Positions 8,916 through 17,492 of a DNA stretch of 64,000 bases are shown here, in pieces. The position numbers and the translations under genes were made by a program. The stretch spans positions 7,188,501-7,252,500 of the forward strand of contig NZ_CP092183.1 in the NCBI RefSeq assembly GCF_023499255.1. The letters run 5' to 3'. The notes below the pieces were generated by a model. It saw only the letters and a program-made list of their open reading frames with translations, was not told where the DNA came from and made no database searches. The stretch comes from Couchioplanes caeruleus. GTDB taxonomy: Bacteria; Actinomycetota; Actinomycetes; Mycobacteriales; Micromonosporaceae. The stretch's first letter is position 1. Each line of letters begins with the position of its first letter.

Positions 8916-10025
8916 TCAGAAGGGCTCGACCAGCCCGCGGTACTGACCGGTGAAGATCTGCTGGCCCCGCTCCCGCAGCATAGGGTCGCGCTCTCCGGGC
9001 GGCACGTCGCGGGTCCGGTCGCACTCACGGGTGTGCTCGCGCACCTGGTCACAGCGACCGCGCCGGCGCTGCTCGTACGCGCTCAGCGCCGCCGGCACGT
9101 CGCCCCCGCAGGCCTTGAGCACCTCGCCGAGCACGACGGCGTCCTCCAGCGCCATGGCCGCGCCCTGGGCGAGGCTGGGCGCGGTGGCGTGGGCTGCGTC
9201 ACCGACCAGCAGCACCGGTCCCGTCGACCAGTTGTCGATGACGACCTCGTCCGTCCGGGCCACCTGGACCTTCTCCACCGCGTCGAGGATGGCCGGCACG
9301 CACCCGCCGAAGTCGCCGAACAGCTCGCGCAGGCGCGCGCGGGGATCCGCGGGGTTGGCCGTGGAGGGTTCGGCGGTCTCGTCGGCGTAGCAATACAGCC
9401 TGCGGCCGCCCATCGGCATGGCCACGAACTGCGAACGGCGCCCGAGCAGCGCGGTCCAGTCGCTGAGCGGCGGCCCCCCGCTGACCACGCTGCGGTAGAC
9501 GATCTGTCCCGTCGGGGTGGCCGGACCGCCCAGCCCGGCCTTGGCGCGCACCGTGGAGCGCCGCCCGTCCGCGCCGACCACGAGGTCGTACTCGGCGACG
9601 GCGCCGTCGCTGAACTCGACCTTGGCCGCGCCGTCGACGATCGCGAGGTCCCGGACGGCGATGTCGTAGCGCACCTCACCGCCGACGCCGGTCAGCAGCA
9701 CCTGTTGCAGGTCGGCGCGGGACAGCGCCCGCGACTCCCCGACCCCGGCCCAGAGCGCGGCGACGTCCATCTCGAACAGTTCGCGGCCGGCGCTGTCCTG
9801 GAAGACCTGCCGGAAGATGAGGTCGCCGAGCGGGCGCAGCGGGGCGTCGAGGCCCAGCTGGCGCATGGCCCGCGAGGCGTTGCCGGGCAGGTAGATGCCG
9901 GCGCCCGGGAGCATCGTGGCGGGCAGTTCCTCCACCACGTCGGGGCGGAAACCCGCGACCCGGAGGCCTCGGGCGGCGGCGAGACCGCTGATGCCGGCGC
10001 CTACGACAAGGATGCGCAAGGTCAT
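8916..10025 (-). CDS. FAD-dependent monooxygenase (PHBH-like)
   Basis: A 369-residue flavoprotein with the N-terminal dinucleotide motif VVGAGISGLAAARGL. It also has a mid-protein DLVVGADGRRSTVR (the DG motif) and the C-terminal GDAAHATAPSLAQGAA motif that binds the FAD pyrophosphate/ribityl chain. These define class A flavin monooxygenases (salicylate/p-hydroxybenzoate hydroxylase group), which hydroxylate or epoxidise small aromatic substrates with NAD(P)H and O2. The substrate is unknown. GGAGGCGG precedes the ATG, and a 20-bp palindrome lies about 110 bases upstream. The AraC gene upstream on the same strand may regulate it. Confidence 0.85.
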   Translation of the reverse strand: MTLRILVVGAGISGLAAARGLRVAGFRPDVVEELPATMLPGAGIYLPGNASRAMRQLGLDAPLRPLGDLIFRQVFQDSAGRELFEMDVAALWAGVGESRALSRADLQQVLLTGVGGEVRYDIAVRDLAIVDGAAKVEFSDGAVAEYDLVVGADGRRSTVRAKAGLGGPATPTGQIVYRSVVSGGPPLSDWTALLGRRSQFVAMPMGGRRLYCYADETAEPSTANPADPRARLRELFGDFGGCVPAILDAVEKVQVARTDEVVIDNWSTGPVLLVGDAAHATAPSLAQGAAMALEDAVVLGEVLKACGGDVPAALSAYEQRRRGRCDQVREHTRECDRTRDVPPGERDPMLRERGQQIFTGQYRGLVEPF

Positions 10026-10133
10026 CGCAGCACCGCCTCCGAGGGGTGTTCGATACGCGTCGGAGCCAAGACACTACCGGCCGCCACCGAACCACGGAAC
10101 CCGCGGTCATGATCACGTCCGTTTTGTTCGAGA

Positions 10134-10153
10134 CGGACACTCCGAAGTGTCCG
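10134..10153. promoter_or_regulatory. 20-bp palindrome, candidate operator
   Basis: CGGACACT-CCGA-AGTGTCCG is a perfect 8-bp inverted repeat. It lies between the AraC-type gene and the monooxygenase start. Its form suits a dimeric TetR/GntR-type repressor better than an AraC protein. The regulator is unknown. Confidence 0.4.
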
Positions 10154-10183
10154 AAGCCCGGATCGCCCCCGCATCCGGGCTCC

Positions 10184-10849
10184 TCACCGGACGAGCCTGG
10201 TCAGCGGCACGCCGGCCAGTGCCTTCACGTCCCGCGCGAGATGGGCCTGGTCGGCATATCCGGCGGCCACGGAGACGTCGGCGAACGGGCGGCCACCCCG
10301 GGCCATCGCCACGGCGCGTTGCATCCGCATGATCCTGGCCAGCGTCTTGGGGCCGTACCCGAAGGCGGCCGTGCAGCGACGGAGCAGGTGCCGCGCGCTG
10401 AGGCCGCAGGAATCGGCGATCGCGCCGACCGGGATGCCGGTCCGCGCGGCGTCGGCCAGGGCGACCATCGCCCGGTCCGGCCGGCGCCAGCGGCGCCGCG
10501 TGAAGGCCTCGAGCGCGGCGAGCGGATCATCGGCCTCGGCGAGCCGGCGGGTCTCGGCGGGGCCGAAGAGCGCGTCGAATGCGACCCGGCGGTCGGTCAG
10601 CTCGTCGGCGGGCACCCCCAGCACGGACGGGCCGACACCGTCGGCGAAGCGCACGGCGAAGAGCCTGCTGTCCGGCGGCGACGCGGCCACCTGGGCCGTC
10701 GTGTCCGGTCCGGCCACGAAGACCCGGCCGTCCTGCCAGATCACATCGAGGCAGCCGTCCGGCAGGATGCGTTTCGGCGGGGCGCCGGGCGGGACGATGC
10801 TGCGCCACGCGACGACGTGCGGCAGCGACGAGGGCCATTCCGCGTACAT
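10184..10849 (-). CDS. AraC-family transcriptional regulator
   Basis: From the ATG at 10849 (MYAEWPSSLPHVVAWRS) this gives 221 residues. The N-terminal half (RILPDGCLDVIW, then FAVRFADGVGPSVLGVPADEL) is the small ligand-sensor-like domain often found in actinobacterial AraC proteins. The C-terminal 100 residues form the double helix-turn-helix (IADSCGLSARHLLRRC, then DVSVAAGYADQAHLARDVKAL). It probably acts as a cytoplasmic activator or repressor. It is divergent from the LigD-like gene and upstream of the monooxygenase; which of them it controls cannot be told. Confidence 0.85.
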   Translation of the reverse strand: MYAEWPSSLPHVVAWRSIVPPGAPPKRILPDGCLDVIWQDGRVFVAGPDTTAQVAASPPDSRLFAVRFADGVGPSVLGVPADELTDRRVAFDALFGPAETRRLAEADDPLAALEAFTRRRWRRPDRAMVALADAARTGIPVGAIADSCGLSARHLLRRCTAAFGYGPKTLARIMRMQRAVAMARGGRPFADVSVAAGYADQAHLARDVKALAGVPLTRLVR

Positions 10850-10909
10850 GGGTCGACCGTGCCACGGGGGTACGACAATCCAGCGAATGACAGCGATGTA
10901 GTTCCGGCG

Positions 10910-10915
10910 GACAAT
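10910..10915 (+). promoter_or_regulatory. -10-like GACAAT before LigD-like gene
   Basis: GACAAT ends 6 bases before the ATG at 10922, consistent with leaderless transcription. The first base departs from the TANNNT consensus, so confidence is low. Confidence 0.3.
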
Positions 10916-10921
10916 CGGGGT

Positions 10922-11992
10922 ATGACCGACCAGCTCGCCGAGTACCGGCGCAAGCGCGACGCGCGGCGCACGCCGGAGCCCGTACCGCGCAGCCGGCCCC
11001 GGCCCACGGGCCGGAGCAGGTTCGTCATCCAGCAGCACCACGCCCGCAGCCTGCACTGGGACGTACGCCTGGAACGCGACGGCGTGCTCGTGTCGTTCGC
11101 CGTGCCGCGTGGCCTCCCCCGCGACCAGGCCCGCAACTACCTGGCAAAACACACCGAGGACCATCCGCTGGAATACCTCGACTTCGCCGGCGACATCCCG
11201 GAGGGCGAGTACGGCGGCGGTCGCATGACGATCCACGACCACGGCACGTACGAGGCGGACAAGTGGCGCGACGATGAGATAGGTGTCACGTTCCACGGCG
11301 ACCGGACCTCGGGCCGTTACGTGTTCTTCCAGACCGGCGGCCGCGACTGGATGGTGCGGCGCATGGACCCGCCGGAGCCGGGCTGGGAGAGCATGCCCGA
11401 GACCGTCGAACCCATGCTCGCGACCAGGGCCGCCGGCCTGCCGCCGCACGACGGGGACTGGGGGTACGAGCTGAGCTGGGCCGGCCGCCGCACCATCGCC
11501 TACGTCTCGGGCGGACGCGTACGCCTCACCGACCCGGCCGGCGCGGACGTGACCGCGTGGTACCCGGAACTGCGGCCGCTCGGGGCCGCCCTCGCGCCCC
11601 TCGAGGCCGTGCTGGACGGCGAGATCGTGGCGTTCGACGGCTCGACCGTCTCGCCGGAGCTGCTGGAACGCCGCAAGGCCCCGCGCGACGCGGCGGCGGC
11701 CCGGCGGGCGGCGGAGCGGACCCCGGTGCAGTTCCTGGCGTACGACCTGCTGTGGCTGGAGGGCCACTCGACGGTGGAGCTCATGCGCTACTCGGAGCGG
11801 CGGGAGCTGCTGGAGGGGCTCGGCGTGGCCGGCGACAACTGGCAGACGCCGCCGTACTTCCCGGGCGGTGGCACGTTCGCGCTGGAGACGGCGGCGGCGC
11901 AGGGCCTGGGCGGGATCGTCGCGAAGCGGCTGGACTCGCCGTACCTGCCGGGGCGGCGCAGCCGGCTGTGGCTGGCGATCGACGCCGGGTAG
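10922..11992 (+). CDS. LigD-type 3'-phosphoesterase fused to a degenerate ATP-dependent ligase domain
   Basis: 356 residues. Residues 30-150 are a LigD phosphoesterase (PE) domain, with the metal/catalytic residues in place: H39 and D47 (QQHHARSLHWD) and H81 (EDHPLEY). PE domains trim 3' phosphates or ribonucleotides at breaks in bacterial NHEJ. From about residue 165 it resembles the LigD ligase domain, but motif I KWDGxR is SWAGRR (S185 for the AMP-accepting Lys, A187 for Asp). The motif IV glutamate is Gly (GGIVAKR). The protein ends at RLWLAIDAG, so motif V lysines and the OB fold are missing. Motif III (LDGEIV) remains. I infer an active PE joined to a non-adenylating pseudoligase. No Ku or polymerase gene is adjacent. 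Confidence 0.88.
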   Translation: MTDQLAEYRRKRDARRTPEPVPRSRPRPTGRSRFVIQQHHARSLHWDVRLERDGVLVSFAVPRGLPRDQARNYLAKHTEDHPLEYLDFAGDIPEGEYGGGRMTIHDHGTYEADKWRDDEIGVTFHGDRTSGRYVFFQTGGRDWMVRRMDPPEPGWESMPETVEPMLATRAAGLPPHDGDWGYELSWAGRRTIAYVSGGRVRLTDPAGADVTAWYPELRPLGAALAPLEAVLDGEIVAFDGSTVSPELLERRKAPRDAAAARRAAERTPVQFLAYDLLWLEGHSTVELMRYSERRELLEGLGVAGDNWQTPPYFPGGGTFALETAAAQGLGGIVAKRLDSPYLPGRRSRLWLAIDAG

Positions 11993-12086
11993 CGTGATCC
12001 GCCGCATTTCCGCTCAATAGTGCTTCAGGCCGGCGCCGCTCGCCCGATCAGGAAGGTTTGCTCGTCCCGGCGGCGGAAAGGTCAGT

Positions 12087-13469
12087 ATGCAGACGCTCCC
12101 GACCAACGCTGTGGCTCATGACATGTCTGCTGAACTCTGGAACTCCGCCGCCGCCGTCCTCGAGACCAACTGGTCCCGCGACCACATGGTGCCGTCCCGC
12201 CGGCTCTACCCCCACCAGTGGAGCTGGGACGCCGCGTTCATCGCCATCGGGCTCGCGTACGTCAATCCGACGCGCGCCTGGCGTGACCTGCGCAGCCTCT
12301 TCGACGCGCAGTGGCCCGACGGCCGGGTCCCGCACATCGTCTTCGACCCGCGTACCGCCGAGGGCGCCTACTTCCCCGGGCCGGCGTTCTGGGACGTGCC
12401 GGCGTACGCCGGGCGGCCGGCCCGCGGCAGCACCGGGCTGACCCAGCCGCCGCTGCACGCCATCGCCGCGTGGGAGATCTACCGCCGGGCCGTGTCGCAC
12501 GGTGCGGTGTGCGCCCGCGAGGCCGGGGAGCAGCTCGCGTGGCTCTACCCGCGGCTCGTCGCCCAGCAGGACTACCTGAGCCGGCGCCGCGACGCCGGCG
12601 GTGACGGGCTGGCCAGCATCGTGCACCCGTGGGAGTCCGGCCTCGACAACAGCCCGTCGTGGGACGCGGCGCTGGCCGCCGTACCGGCCGACATGGGCCT
12701 GCTGCGGCGCTTCCACCGCCGTGACCTCGAGGTGGCGGATGCCGCGCACCGCCCCACCGACCTCGACTACGCCCGCTACCTCGGCCTGGTCCTCGACTAC
12801 CGCGACGGCGGGTACGCCGACACCGGCCTCGCCCACCGGCACGCCTTCGTCGTCGAGTGCCCGGCCTTCAACTCGATCCGGGCCGCCGCGGAACTGGCCC
12901 TCGCGCACATCGCCGGGGTGGTCGGCGCCGACGCCGGCACGCACCGGCGGCGGGCGCGGGAGATCACCGAGGCGATCTCCCGGCGCCTGTACGACGAGAA
13001 GACGGCGACTTTCCGCGCGCGCGATGTGCGTACCCGTGAATTGAGCGCGGCCCGGTGCATCAACGGCCTCCTGCCGCTGATGTTGCCGGACCTGCCGGCG
13101 GACCGGGCCGCCGCCGTCCTGGCGGAGGCCGCGTCGCCGCGCTTCGGCCTGCCCCGGGACACCGGCCTGCCGGTCCCGAGCTTCGACCGGACCGCGCCCG
13201 GCTTCGACCCGGTGCGCTACTGGCGCGGGCCGATCTGGATCAACATGAACTGGCTGCTGCGCCGCGGCATGCTGGTGCACGGCTACCGGGACGAGGCCGA
13301 GGACCTGCGCCTGGCGATGCTGCGGCTGGTCCACGGCTCGGGGCACTACGAGTACTTCCACCCGGTCACCGGCGAGGGCATCGGCGCGCCGGCCTTCAGC
13401 TGGACCGCCGCGCTCACGCTCGACCTGCTCGCGGACCGCTCGGTGCCCGCCTACGCCCGCGCGGCCTAG
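12087..13469 (+). CDS. GH63-like glycosidase (glucosylglycerate/mannosylglycerate hydrolase type)
   Basis: A 460-residue (alpha/alpha)6-barrel protein. Motifs typical of the MGH/GgH-like branch of GH63 are visible: YPHQWSWDAAF near residue 47, HPWESGLDNSPSWD near 180 carrying the presumed acid Asp, and YEYFHPVTGEG near the C-terminus carrying the presumed base Glu. Related enzymes hydrolyse glucosylglycerate or mannosylglycerate, compatible solutes that accumulate under nitrogen or salt stress; this substrate is inferred. A GGAAAGG ribosome-binding site precedes the ATG. No signal peptide is seen, so it is cytoplasmic. It converges with the hydrolase gene on the other strand, overlapping by 4 bases. 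Confidence 0.8.
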   Translation: MQTLPTNAVAHDMSAELWNSAAAVLETNWSRDHMVPSRRLYPHQWSWDAAFIAIGLAYVNPTRAWRDLRSLFDAQWPDGRVPHIVFDPRTAEGAYFPGPAFWDVPAYAGRPARGSTGLTQPPLHAIAAWEIYRRAVSHGAVCAREAGEQLAWLYPRLVAQQDYLSRRRDAGGDGLASIVHPWESGLDNSPSWDAALAAVPADMGLLRRFHRRDLEVADAAHRPTDLDYARYLGLVLDYRDGGYADTGLAHRHAFVVECPAFNSIRAAAELALAHIAGVVGADAGTHRRRAREITEAISRRLYDEKTATFRARDVRTRELSAARCINGLLPLMLPDLPADRAAAVLAEAASPRFGLPRDTGLPVPSFDRTAPGFDPVRYWRGPIWINMNWLLRRGMLVHGYRDEAEDLRLAMLRLVHGSGHYEYFHPVTGEGIGAPAFSWTAALTLDLLADRSVPAYARAA

Positions 13470-14071
13470 AGGTTCCCGGCCTCCGCCTCGACGGTCGTGT
13501 CGGGGCCGTGGCCGGTGTGCACGACGGTCTCGCCGGGCAGCGTGAGCAGCCGTTCCCGGATCGAGCGTTCGATCGTCGGGCGGTCGCTGTGGGAGCGGCC
13601 GGTCGCACCCGGGCCGCCCTGGAACAGCGTGTCACCGGTGAAGACGCAGCCCAGCGCCGGCGCATACAGGCAGACGGCCCCCGGGCTGTGGCCCGGCGTG
13701 TGCAGCACGCGCAGCGTCGTGCCGGCGACCGTGATCTCCTGGCCGTCACCGAGCGGCGCGGGCATCGGCACGCCGGGGTGCGTCAGCTTCCACAGCACGT
13801 CCTCCGCCGGGTGGAGCAGCAGCGGGGCGCCCGTGCGTTCCGCGAGCTCCGGGGCGACGCGTACATGATCGTCATGCGCGTGGGTGAGGACGATCGCGAC
13901 GACCTTGCGGCCGTCCACCACCTCGAGAATCGCGGGTACGGAGTGCGGCGCGTCGATGACCACACACTCGCTGTCGTCGCCGACCACCCACACGTTGTTG
14001 TCGACGTCGAACGTCTCCCCGTCGAGCGAGAAGGTGCCGCTGGTGACCGCGTGATCGACCCGTACGCCCAT
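13466..14071 (-). CDS. Metallo-beta-lactamase-fold hydrolase linked to mycothiol formaldehyde detoxification
   Basis: 201 residues from the ATG at 14071. The binuclear zinc motif THAHDDH (HxHxDH) is followed by HTPGHSPG and FTGDTLF, as in glyoxalase II-like hydrolases. The start codon shares one base with the stop of the upstream dehydrogenase gene (TGATG), which implies translational coupling. This partner is conserved beside mscR in many actinobacteria. It is inferred to hydrolyse S-formylmycothiol or a related thioester, completing oxidation of formaldehyde to formate and regenerating mycothiol. The direct substrate cannot be proved from the sequence. Confidence 0.85.
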   Translation of the reverse strand: MGVRVDHAVTSGTFSLDGETFDVDNNVWVVGDDSECVVIDAPHSVPAILEVVDGRKVVAIVLTHAHDDHVRVAPELAERTGAPLLLHPAEDVLWKLTHPGVPMPAPLGDGQEITVAGTTLRVLHTPGHSPGAVCLYAPALGCVFTGDTLFQGGPGATGRSHSDRPTIERSIRERLLTLPGETVVHTGHGPDTTVEAEAGNL

Positions 14072-15156
14072 CAGAACAGCACCACCGAGCGCAGCACGCC
14101 GCCGGTGTGCATCTTCCCGAACGCCTCCTCGACCTGGTCGAGCCGGATCTCCTCGGTCACGAACGCGTCGAGGTCGAGCCGGCCCTGCAGGTAGAGGTCG
14201 GTGAGCATGGGGAAGTCGCGGCTCGGCAGGCAGTCGCCGTACCAGCTGCTCTTGAGCGCCCCGCCGCGGCCGAACACGTCCAGCAACGGCAGCTCGATCG
14301 TCATCTCCGGCGTCGGCACGCCGACGAGCACCACCGTGCCGGCCAGGTCGCGCGTGTAGAACGCCTGCTTGTACGTCTCCGGGCGGCCGACGGCCTCCAC
14401 GACGACGTCGGCGCCGTTGCCGTCGGTGAGCTCCTGGACCGCGGCCACGACGTCGGTGCCACGGGCGTTGATCGTGTGGGTGGCGCCGAACTTGCGCGCC
14501 CACTCCAGCTTCTGGTCGTCGGTGTCGATCGCGATGATCCGGGAGGCGCCGGCCAGCGCGGCGCCGACCACGGCACCGTCGCCGACCCCGCCGCAGCCGA
14601 TCACGGCGACCGAGTCACCGCGGGTCACACCGCCGGTGTTGATGGCCGCGCCGATGCCGGCCATGACCCCGCAGCCGAGCAGGCCGACCGCGGCGGGCCG
14701 GGCGGCCGGGTCCACCTTCGTGCACTGCCCGGCGTGCACCAGTGTCTTCTCGACGAACGCACCGATGCCCAGGGCGGGCGACAGCTCGGTGCCGTCCTCC
14801 AGCGTCATCTTCTGGGCCGCGTTGTGGGTGTTGAAGCAGTACCACGGCTTGCCCTTGCGGCAGGCGCGGCACTGACCGCACACGGCCCGCCAGTTCAGCA
14901 CGACGAAGTCGCCCGGCGCGACGTCGGTGACGCCCTCGCCGACGGTCTCCACGATCCCCGCCGCCTCATGACCCAGCAGGAACGGGAAATCGTCGTTGAT
15001 GCCGCCCTCGCGGTAGTGCAGGTCGGTGTGGCACACCCCGCACGCCTGGATCTTGACGACCGCCTCGCCGGGGCCGGGATCCGGCACGACGACGGTGGTG
15101 ACCTCCACGGGTGCACCCTTGGCCCGGGCGATGACTCCGTTGACTCGCTGGCTCAT
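14071..15156 (-). CDS. mscR: S-(hydroxymethyl)mycothiol dehydrogenase (mycothiol-dependent formaldehyde dehydrogenase)
   Basis: A 361-residue zinc-dependent medium-chain dehydrogenase. Catalytic zinc ligands are visible in [10 protein letters not shown] and LGHEAAGIV and as the Cys in LLGCGVMAG. The structural zinc lobe has four Cys in [15 protein letters not shown]. The Rossmann motif is [13 protein letters not shown]. It oxidises the adduct of formaldehyde and mycothiol with NAD+ to S-formylmycothiol and can also reduce S-nitrosomycothiol. This places the host among mycothiol-using Actinobacteria. The coupled MBL-fold gene downstream supports the assignment. It is divergent from the TPM gene, with 64 bases between them. 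Confidence 0.9.
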   Translation of the reverse strand: MSQRVNGVIARAKGAPVEVTTVVVPDPGPGEAVVKIQACGVCHTDLHYREGGINDDFPFLLGHEAAGIVETVGEGVTDVAPGDFVVLNWRAVCGQCRACRKGKPWYCFNTHNAAQKMTLEDGTELSPALGIGAFVEKTLVHAGQCTKVDPAARPAAVGLLGCGVMAGIGAAINTGGVTRGDSVAVIGCGGVGDGAVVGAALAGASRIIAIDTDDQKLEWARKFGATHTINARGTDVVAAVQELTDGNGADVVVEAVGRPETYKQAFYTRDLAGTVVLVGVPTPEMTIELPLLDVFGRGGALKSSWYGDCLPSRDFPMLTDLYLQGRLDLDAFVTEEIRLDQVEEAFGKMHTGGVLRSVVLF

Positions 15157-15208
15157 GGCACCACCTTGCCACCTGCGCCCGGCGGCGCGAAGTGTCGGTC
15201 CCAGGATC

Positions 15209-15214
15209 TACGGT
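15209..15214 (+). promoter_or_regulatory. -10 box (TACGGT) for TPM gene
   Basis: TACGGT ends 6 bases before the GTG at 15221, the spacing of a leaderless transcript. It supports this start codon. Confidence 0.45.
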
Positions 15215-15220
15215 GAGCGG

Positions 15221-17353
15221 GTGACGTTCGCCCGCCGGATCCTGCTGATCACCCTGGCCCTGCTGCTCGTACCCGCCCCGGCCAGGGCGGACCCCCCGTC
15301 GCGCCTGGCCACCCAGGTCACCGACACGGCCGGCGCGCTCGGCGGCGACCGGGCGCGGGTGGACGCCGCCCTGAGCTCACTGCAGCAGAAAACGGGCATC
15401 CAGCTCTTCGTCGTGTACGTCGACTCGTTCGACGGCACCCCGGCCCAGGAGTGGACGGAGCAGACGGCCCGTCTGAGCGACCTCGGCGACCGCGACGCGC
15501 TGCTGGCCGTGGCCACCGGCGACCGGGCGTACTGGACGTCGCCGCCACAGGACTCGCGCCTCTCCGACGCCGAACTGCGCAAGGTCGAGCAGGACGACAT
15601 CGAGCCCGCGCTGAGCCGCAACGACTGGGCGGGTGCGGTGGTGGCCGCGGCGGCCGGCTACGAGAAGGCGGCGGGCGGCGGCTCAGCCTCGTACGTGTGG
15701 ATTTTCGTCATCCTCGCGGTGGTCATCGCCGGCGGCCTCCTCTGGGTCTTCCTGCGCCGCCGGCGCACCCGGCCGGTGGCCTCCGCGCAGCCGGAGGGCC
15801 CGCCGACGGCGGACCTGACCGCCCAGGCCAACGCGCTCCTGATCGAGCTCGACGACGACCTGCGCGCCAGCGAGAGCGAACTGGGCCTGGCCACCGCGCA
15901 GTACGGCGAGGCCGAGACGTCCCGCTTCCGCGCGGCGCTCGAGGCGTCCCGCCAGGACGTGGCGGAGGCCTTCCGGCTCCGGATGACCCTCGAGGAGGAG
16001 CCGGCCCCCGACGAGGAGACCCGCCGCCGCACCCTCACGGAGATCATCGCGCGCTGCCGCGCCGCCGACGAACGGCTCGACGCGGAGTCCGAGGCATTCG
16101 ACCGGCTCCGCGACCTGGAGGGCCGCGCGGCCGAGGTCGCGGCGCAGGTCGATCAGCGCCGGCTCGCGGCCGAGGCCACCCTGCCGGAGGCCGCGGCGGT
16201 CCGGCAAGAGCTCCTTGACCGGTACGACGGCCAGACGGTGACCGGCATTTCCGGCAACGTGGACCAGGCGCGGGAACGGCTGCAGTTCGTCGCGGACGCG
16301 CTCGAGCGGGCGCGGGCTGCGCTGGCGTCCGTCCCGGCGTCGGGAGGCGGAGTCTCTGCGGACAGCCGGCCCGGTGCGGTCGTGCAGCCTTCCGGCGCGG
16401 CCGCCGGGAGCGGTGGCGCGGTGCCGGGCGGCGCGGTGCCGGGCGGCGGAGTGCCGGGCGGCGGAGTGCCCGGGGGTGCGCGGGCTGAGGCGGCGCTGGC
16501 GGTTCGCGCGGCCGAGCAGGCGGTGGGACAGGCCGAGCAGCTCGTGGCGGCCGTCCACCGCGCGTCCACCGACCTGGTCGCGGCGCGCAGTGCCGCCGAT
16601 GCGTTGATCGCCGAGCTGGAGGTGGAGATCGCCGCGGGCCGGGCCGCGATCACCTCGGGTGGCGGCGGCGGGGCCGGGGGCAGCGGCGGGGTGGCCGGCC
16701 TTGGTGCGGCGGTGGCCGGGGCGGAACAGGCCGTCGCCGAGGCCCGGACCCGGCTGACCGCCGTCAAGCCCGATCCGATCGCGACCGTCGCCGTCCTGCA
16801 GACCGCCGACACAGCCCTCGACCGGGCGCTCGCCGAGGCCCGCGACGCCGCCGAACGTGCCGCCCGGGCACGTAGCGTGCTGGCCCAGGCGCTGCCGGTC
16901 GCGCGGGCCGAGGTTGCCGCGGCGACCGACTTCATCAGCACGCGCCGGGGTGTCATCGACGCGGATGCGCGTGCGGCGCTGAGCGAGGCACAGCGCCACC
17001 TCGCCCTCGCGGAGAGCCTGGCCGGTTCCGACCCGGCCACGGCCGTCGCCGAGGCGCAGCAGGCCCAGCAGCACGCGGCCGCGGCCAGCCAGGCGGCGCA
17101 CGCGGACGTGCAGAGCTGGGGCGGGTACGGCCCGGGCGGGTACGGCTCGGGCGGGTACGGGGCCGCCGGCTTCGACCCGGGAGCGTTCGCCGGGGCGGTG
17201 CTCGGCGGGATCCTGGCCGGTGGCGGGCGATCGCGCGGATATCCCGGCGGGTGGTCCGGAGGCGGGTCCGGCGGCGGGGGTGGCTGGTCCGGCGGTGGCT
17301 TCGGGGGCAGCGCGAGCCGGGGACGGCGCACGGGCGGCGGCGGCCGCTTCTGA
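15221..17353 (+). CDS. TPM-domain membrane protein with coiled coil and Gly-rich tail
   Basis: 710 residues from the GTG at 15221. An N-terminal signal peptide ends near PAPARADPP. A TPM (DUF477) domain covers about residues 30-140, outside the membrane. One membrane helix lies at about 158-180 (YVWIFVILAVVIAGGLLW), followed by an Arg-rich stop-transfer. A long Ala/Glu/Arg-rich helical region probably forms coiled coil. It is interrupted by pentapeptide repeats GGAVP/GGGVP near residue 405 and a Gly-rich spacer. The tail is nearly all Gly, Ser and Tyr and ends GRRTGGGGRF. TPM proteins occur in photosystem II repair and in many bacteria with unknown roles. The function here is unknown, probably envelope-related. 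Confidence 0.85.
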   Translation: MTFARRILLITLALLLVPAPARADPPSRLATQVTDTAGALGGDRARVDAALSSLQQKTGIQLFVVYVDSFDGTPAQEWTEQTARLSDLGDRDALLAVATGDRAYWTSPPQDSRLSDAELRKVEQDDIEPALSRNDWAGAVVAAAAGYEKAAGGGSASYVWIFVILAVVIAGGLLWVFLRRRRTRPVASAQPEGPPTADLTAQANALLIELDDDLRASESELGLATAQYGEAETSRFRAALEASRQDVAEAFRLRMTLEEEPAPDEETRRRTLTEIIARCRAADERLDAESEAFDRLRDLEGRAAEVAAQVDQRRLAAEATLPEAAAVRQELLDRYDGQTVTGISGNVDQARERLQFVADALERARAALASVPASGGGVSADSRPGAVVQPSGAAAGSGGAVPGGAVPGGGVPGGGVPGGARAEAALAVRAAEQAVGQAEQLVAAVHRASTDLVAARSAADALIAELEVEIAAGRAAITSGGGGGAGGSGGVAGLGAAVAGAEQAVAEARTRLTAVKPDPIATVAVLQTADTALDRALAEARDAAERAARARSVLAQALPVARAEVAAATDFISTRRGVIDADARAALSEAQRHLALAESLAGSDPATAVAEAQQAQQHAAAASQAAHADVQSWGGYGPGGYGSGGYGAAGFDPGAFAGAVLGGILAGGGRSRGYPGGWSGGGSGGGGGWSGGGFGGSASRGRRTGGGGRF

Positions 17354-17420
17354 TCCCCGGGCCTGGCGGAGATCGCGGTCCAGGGACCTCGCGGAGATCG
17401 CACCAGCGCGTGCGGGCCCC

Positions 17421-17492
17421 GGCCGCGGGGTCAGGGCTCGTTGCGCGGCCGCGGGTCAGGGCTGGTTGCGGCCGCGGGTCAGGGCTGGTCGG
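17421..17492. repeat. Three tandem copies of a 23-26 bp unit covering the 3' end of the MarR gene
   Basis: GGCCGCGGGTCAGGGCTGG words occur at 17421 (26-bp variant), 17447 (23 bp) and 17470 (23 bp). The copy at 17470 contains the last codons and TGA of the MarR gene. The other two look like duplications of that 3' end running into the intergenic space. Confidence 0.75.

Noticed and set aside
10850..12007. Extended N-terminus of the AraC protein, antisense to the LigD-like gene
   Set aside because: The LigD-like frame carries clear motifs. AraC proteins of this class begin near the ATG at 10849.
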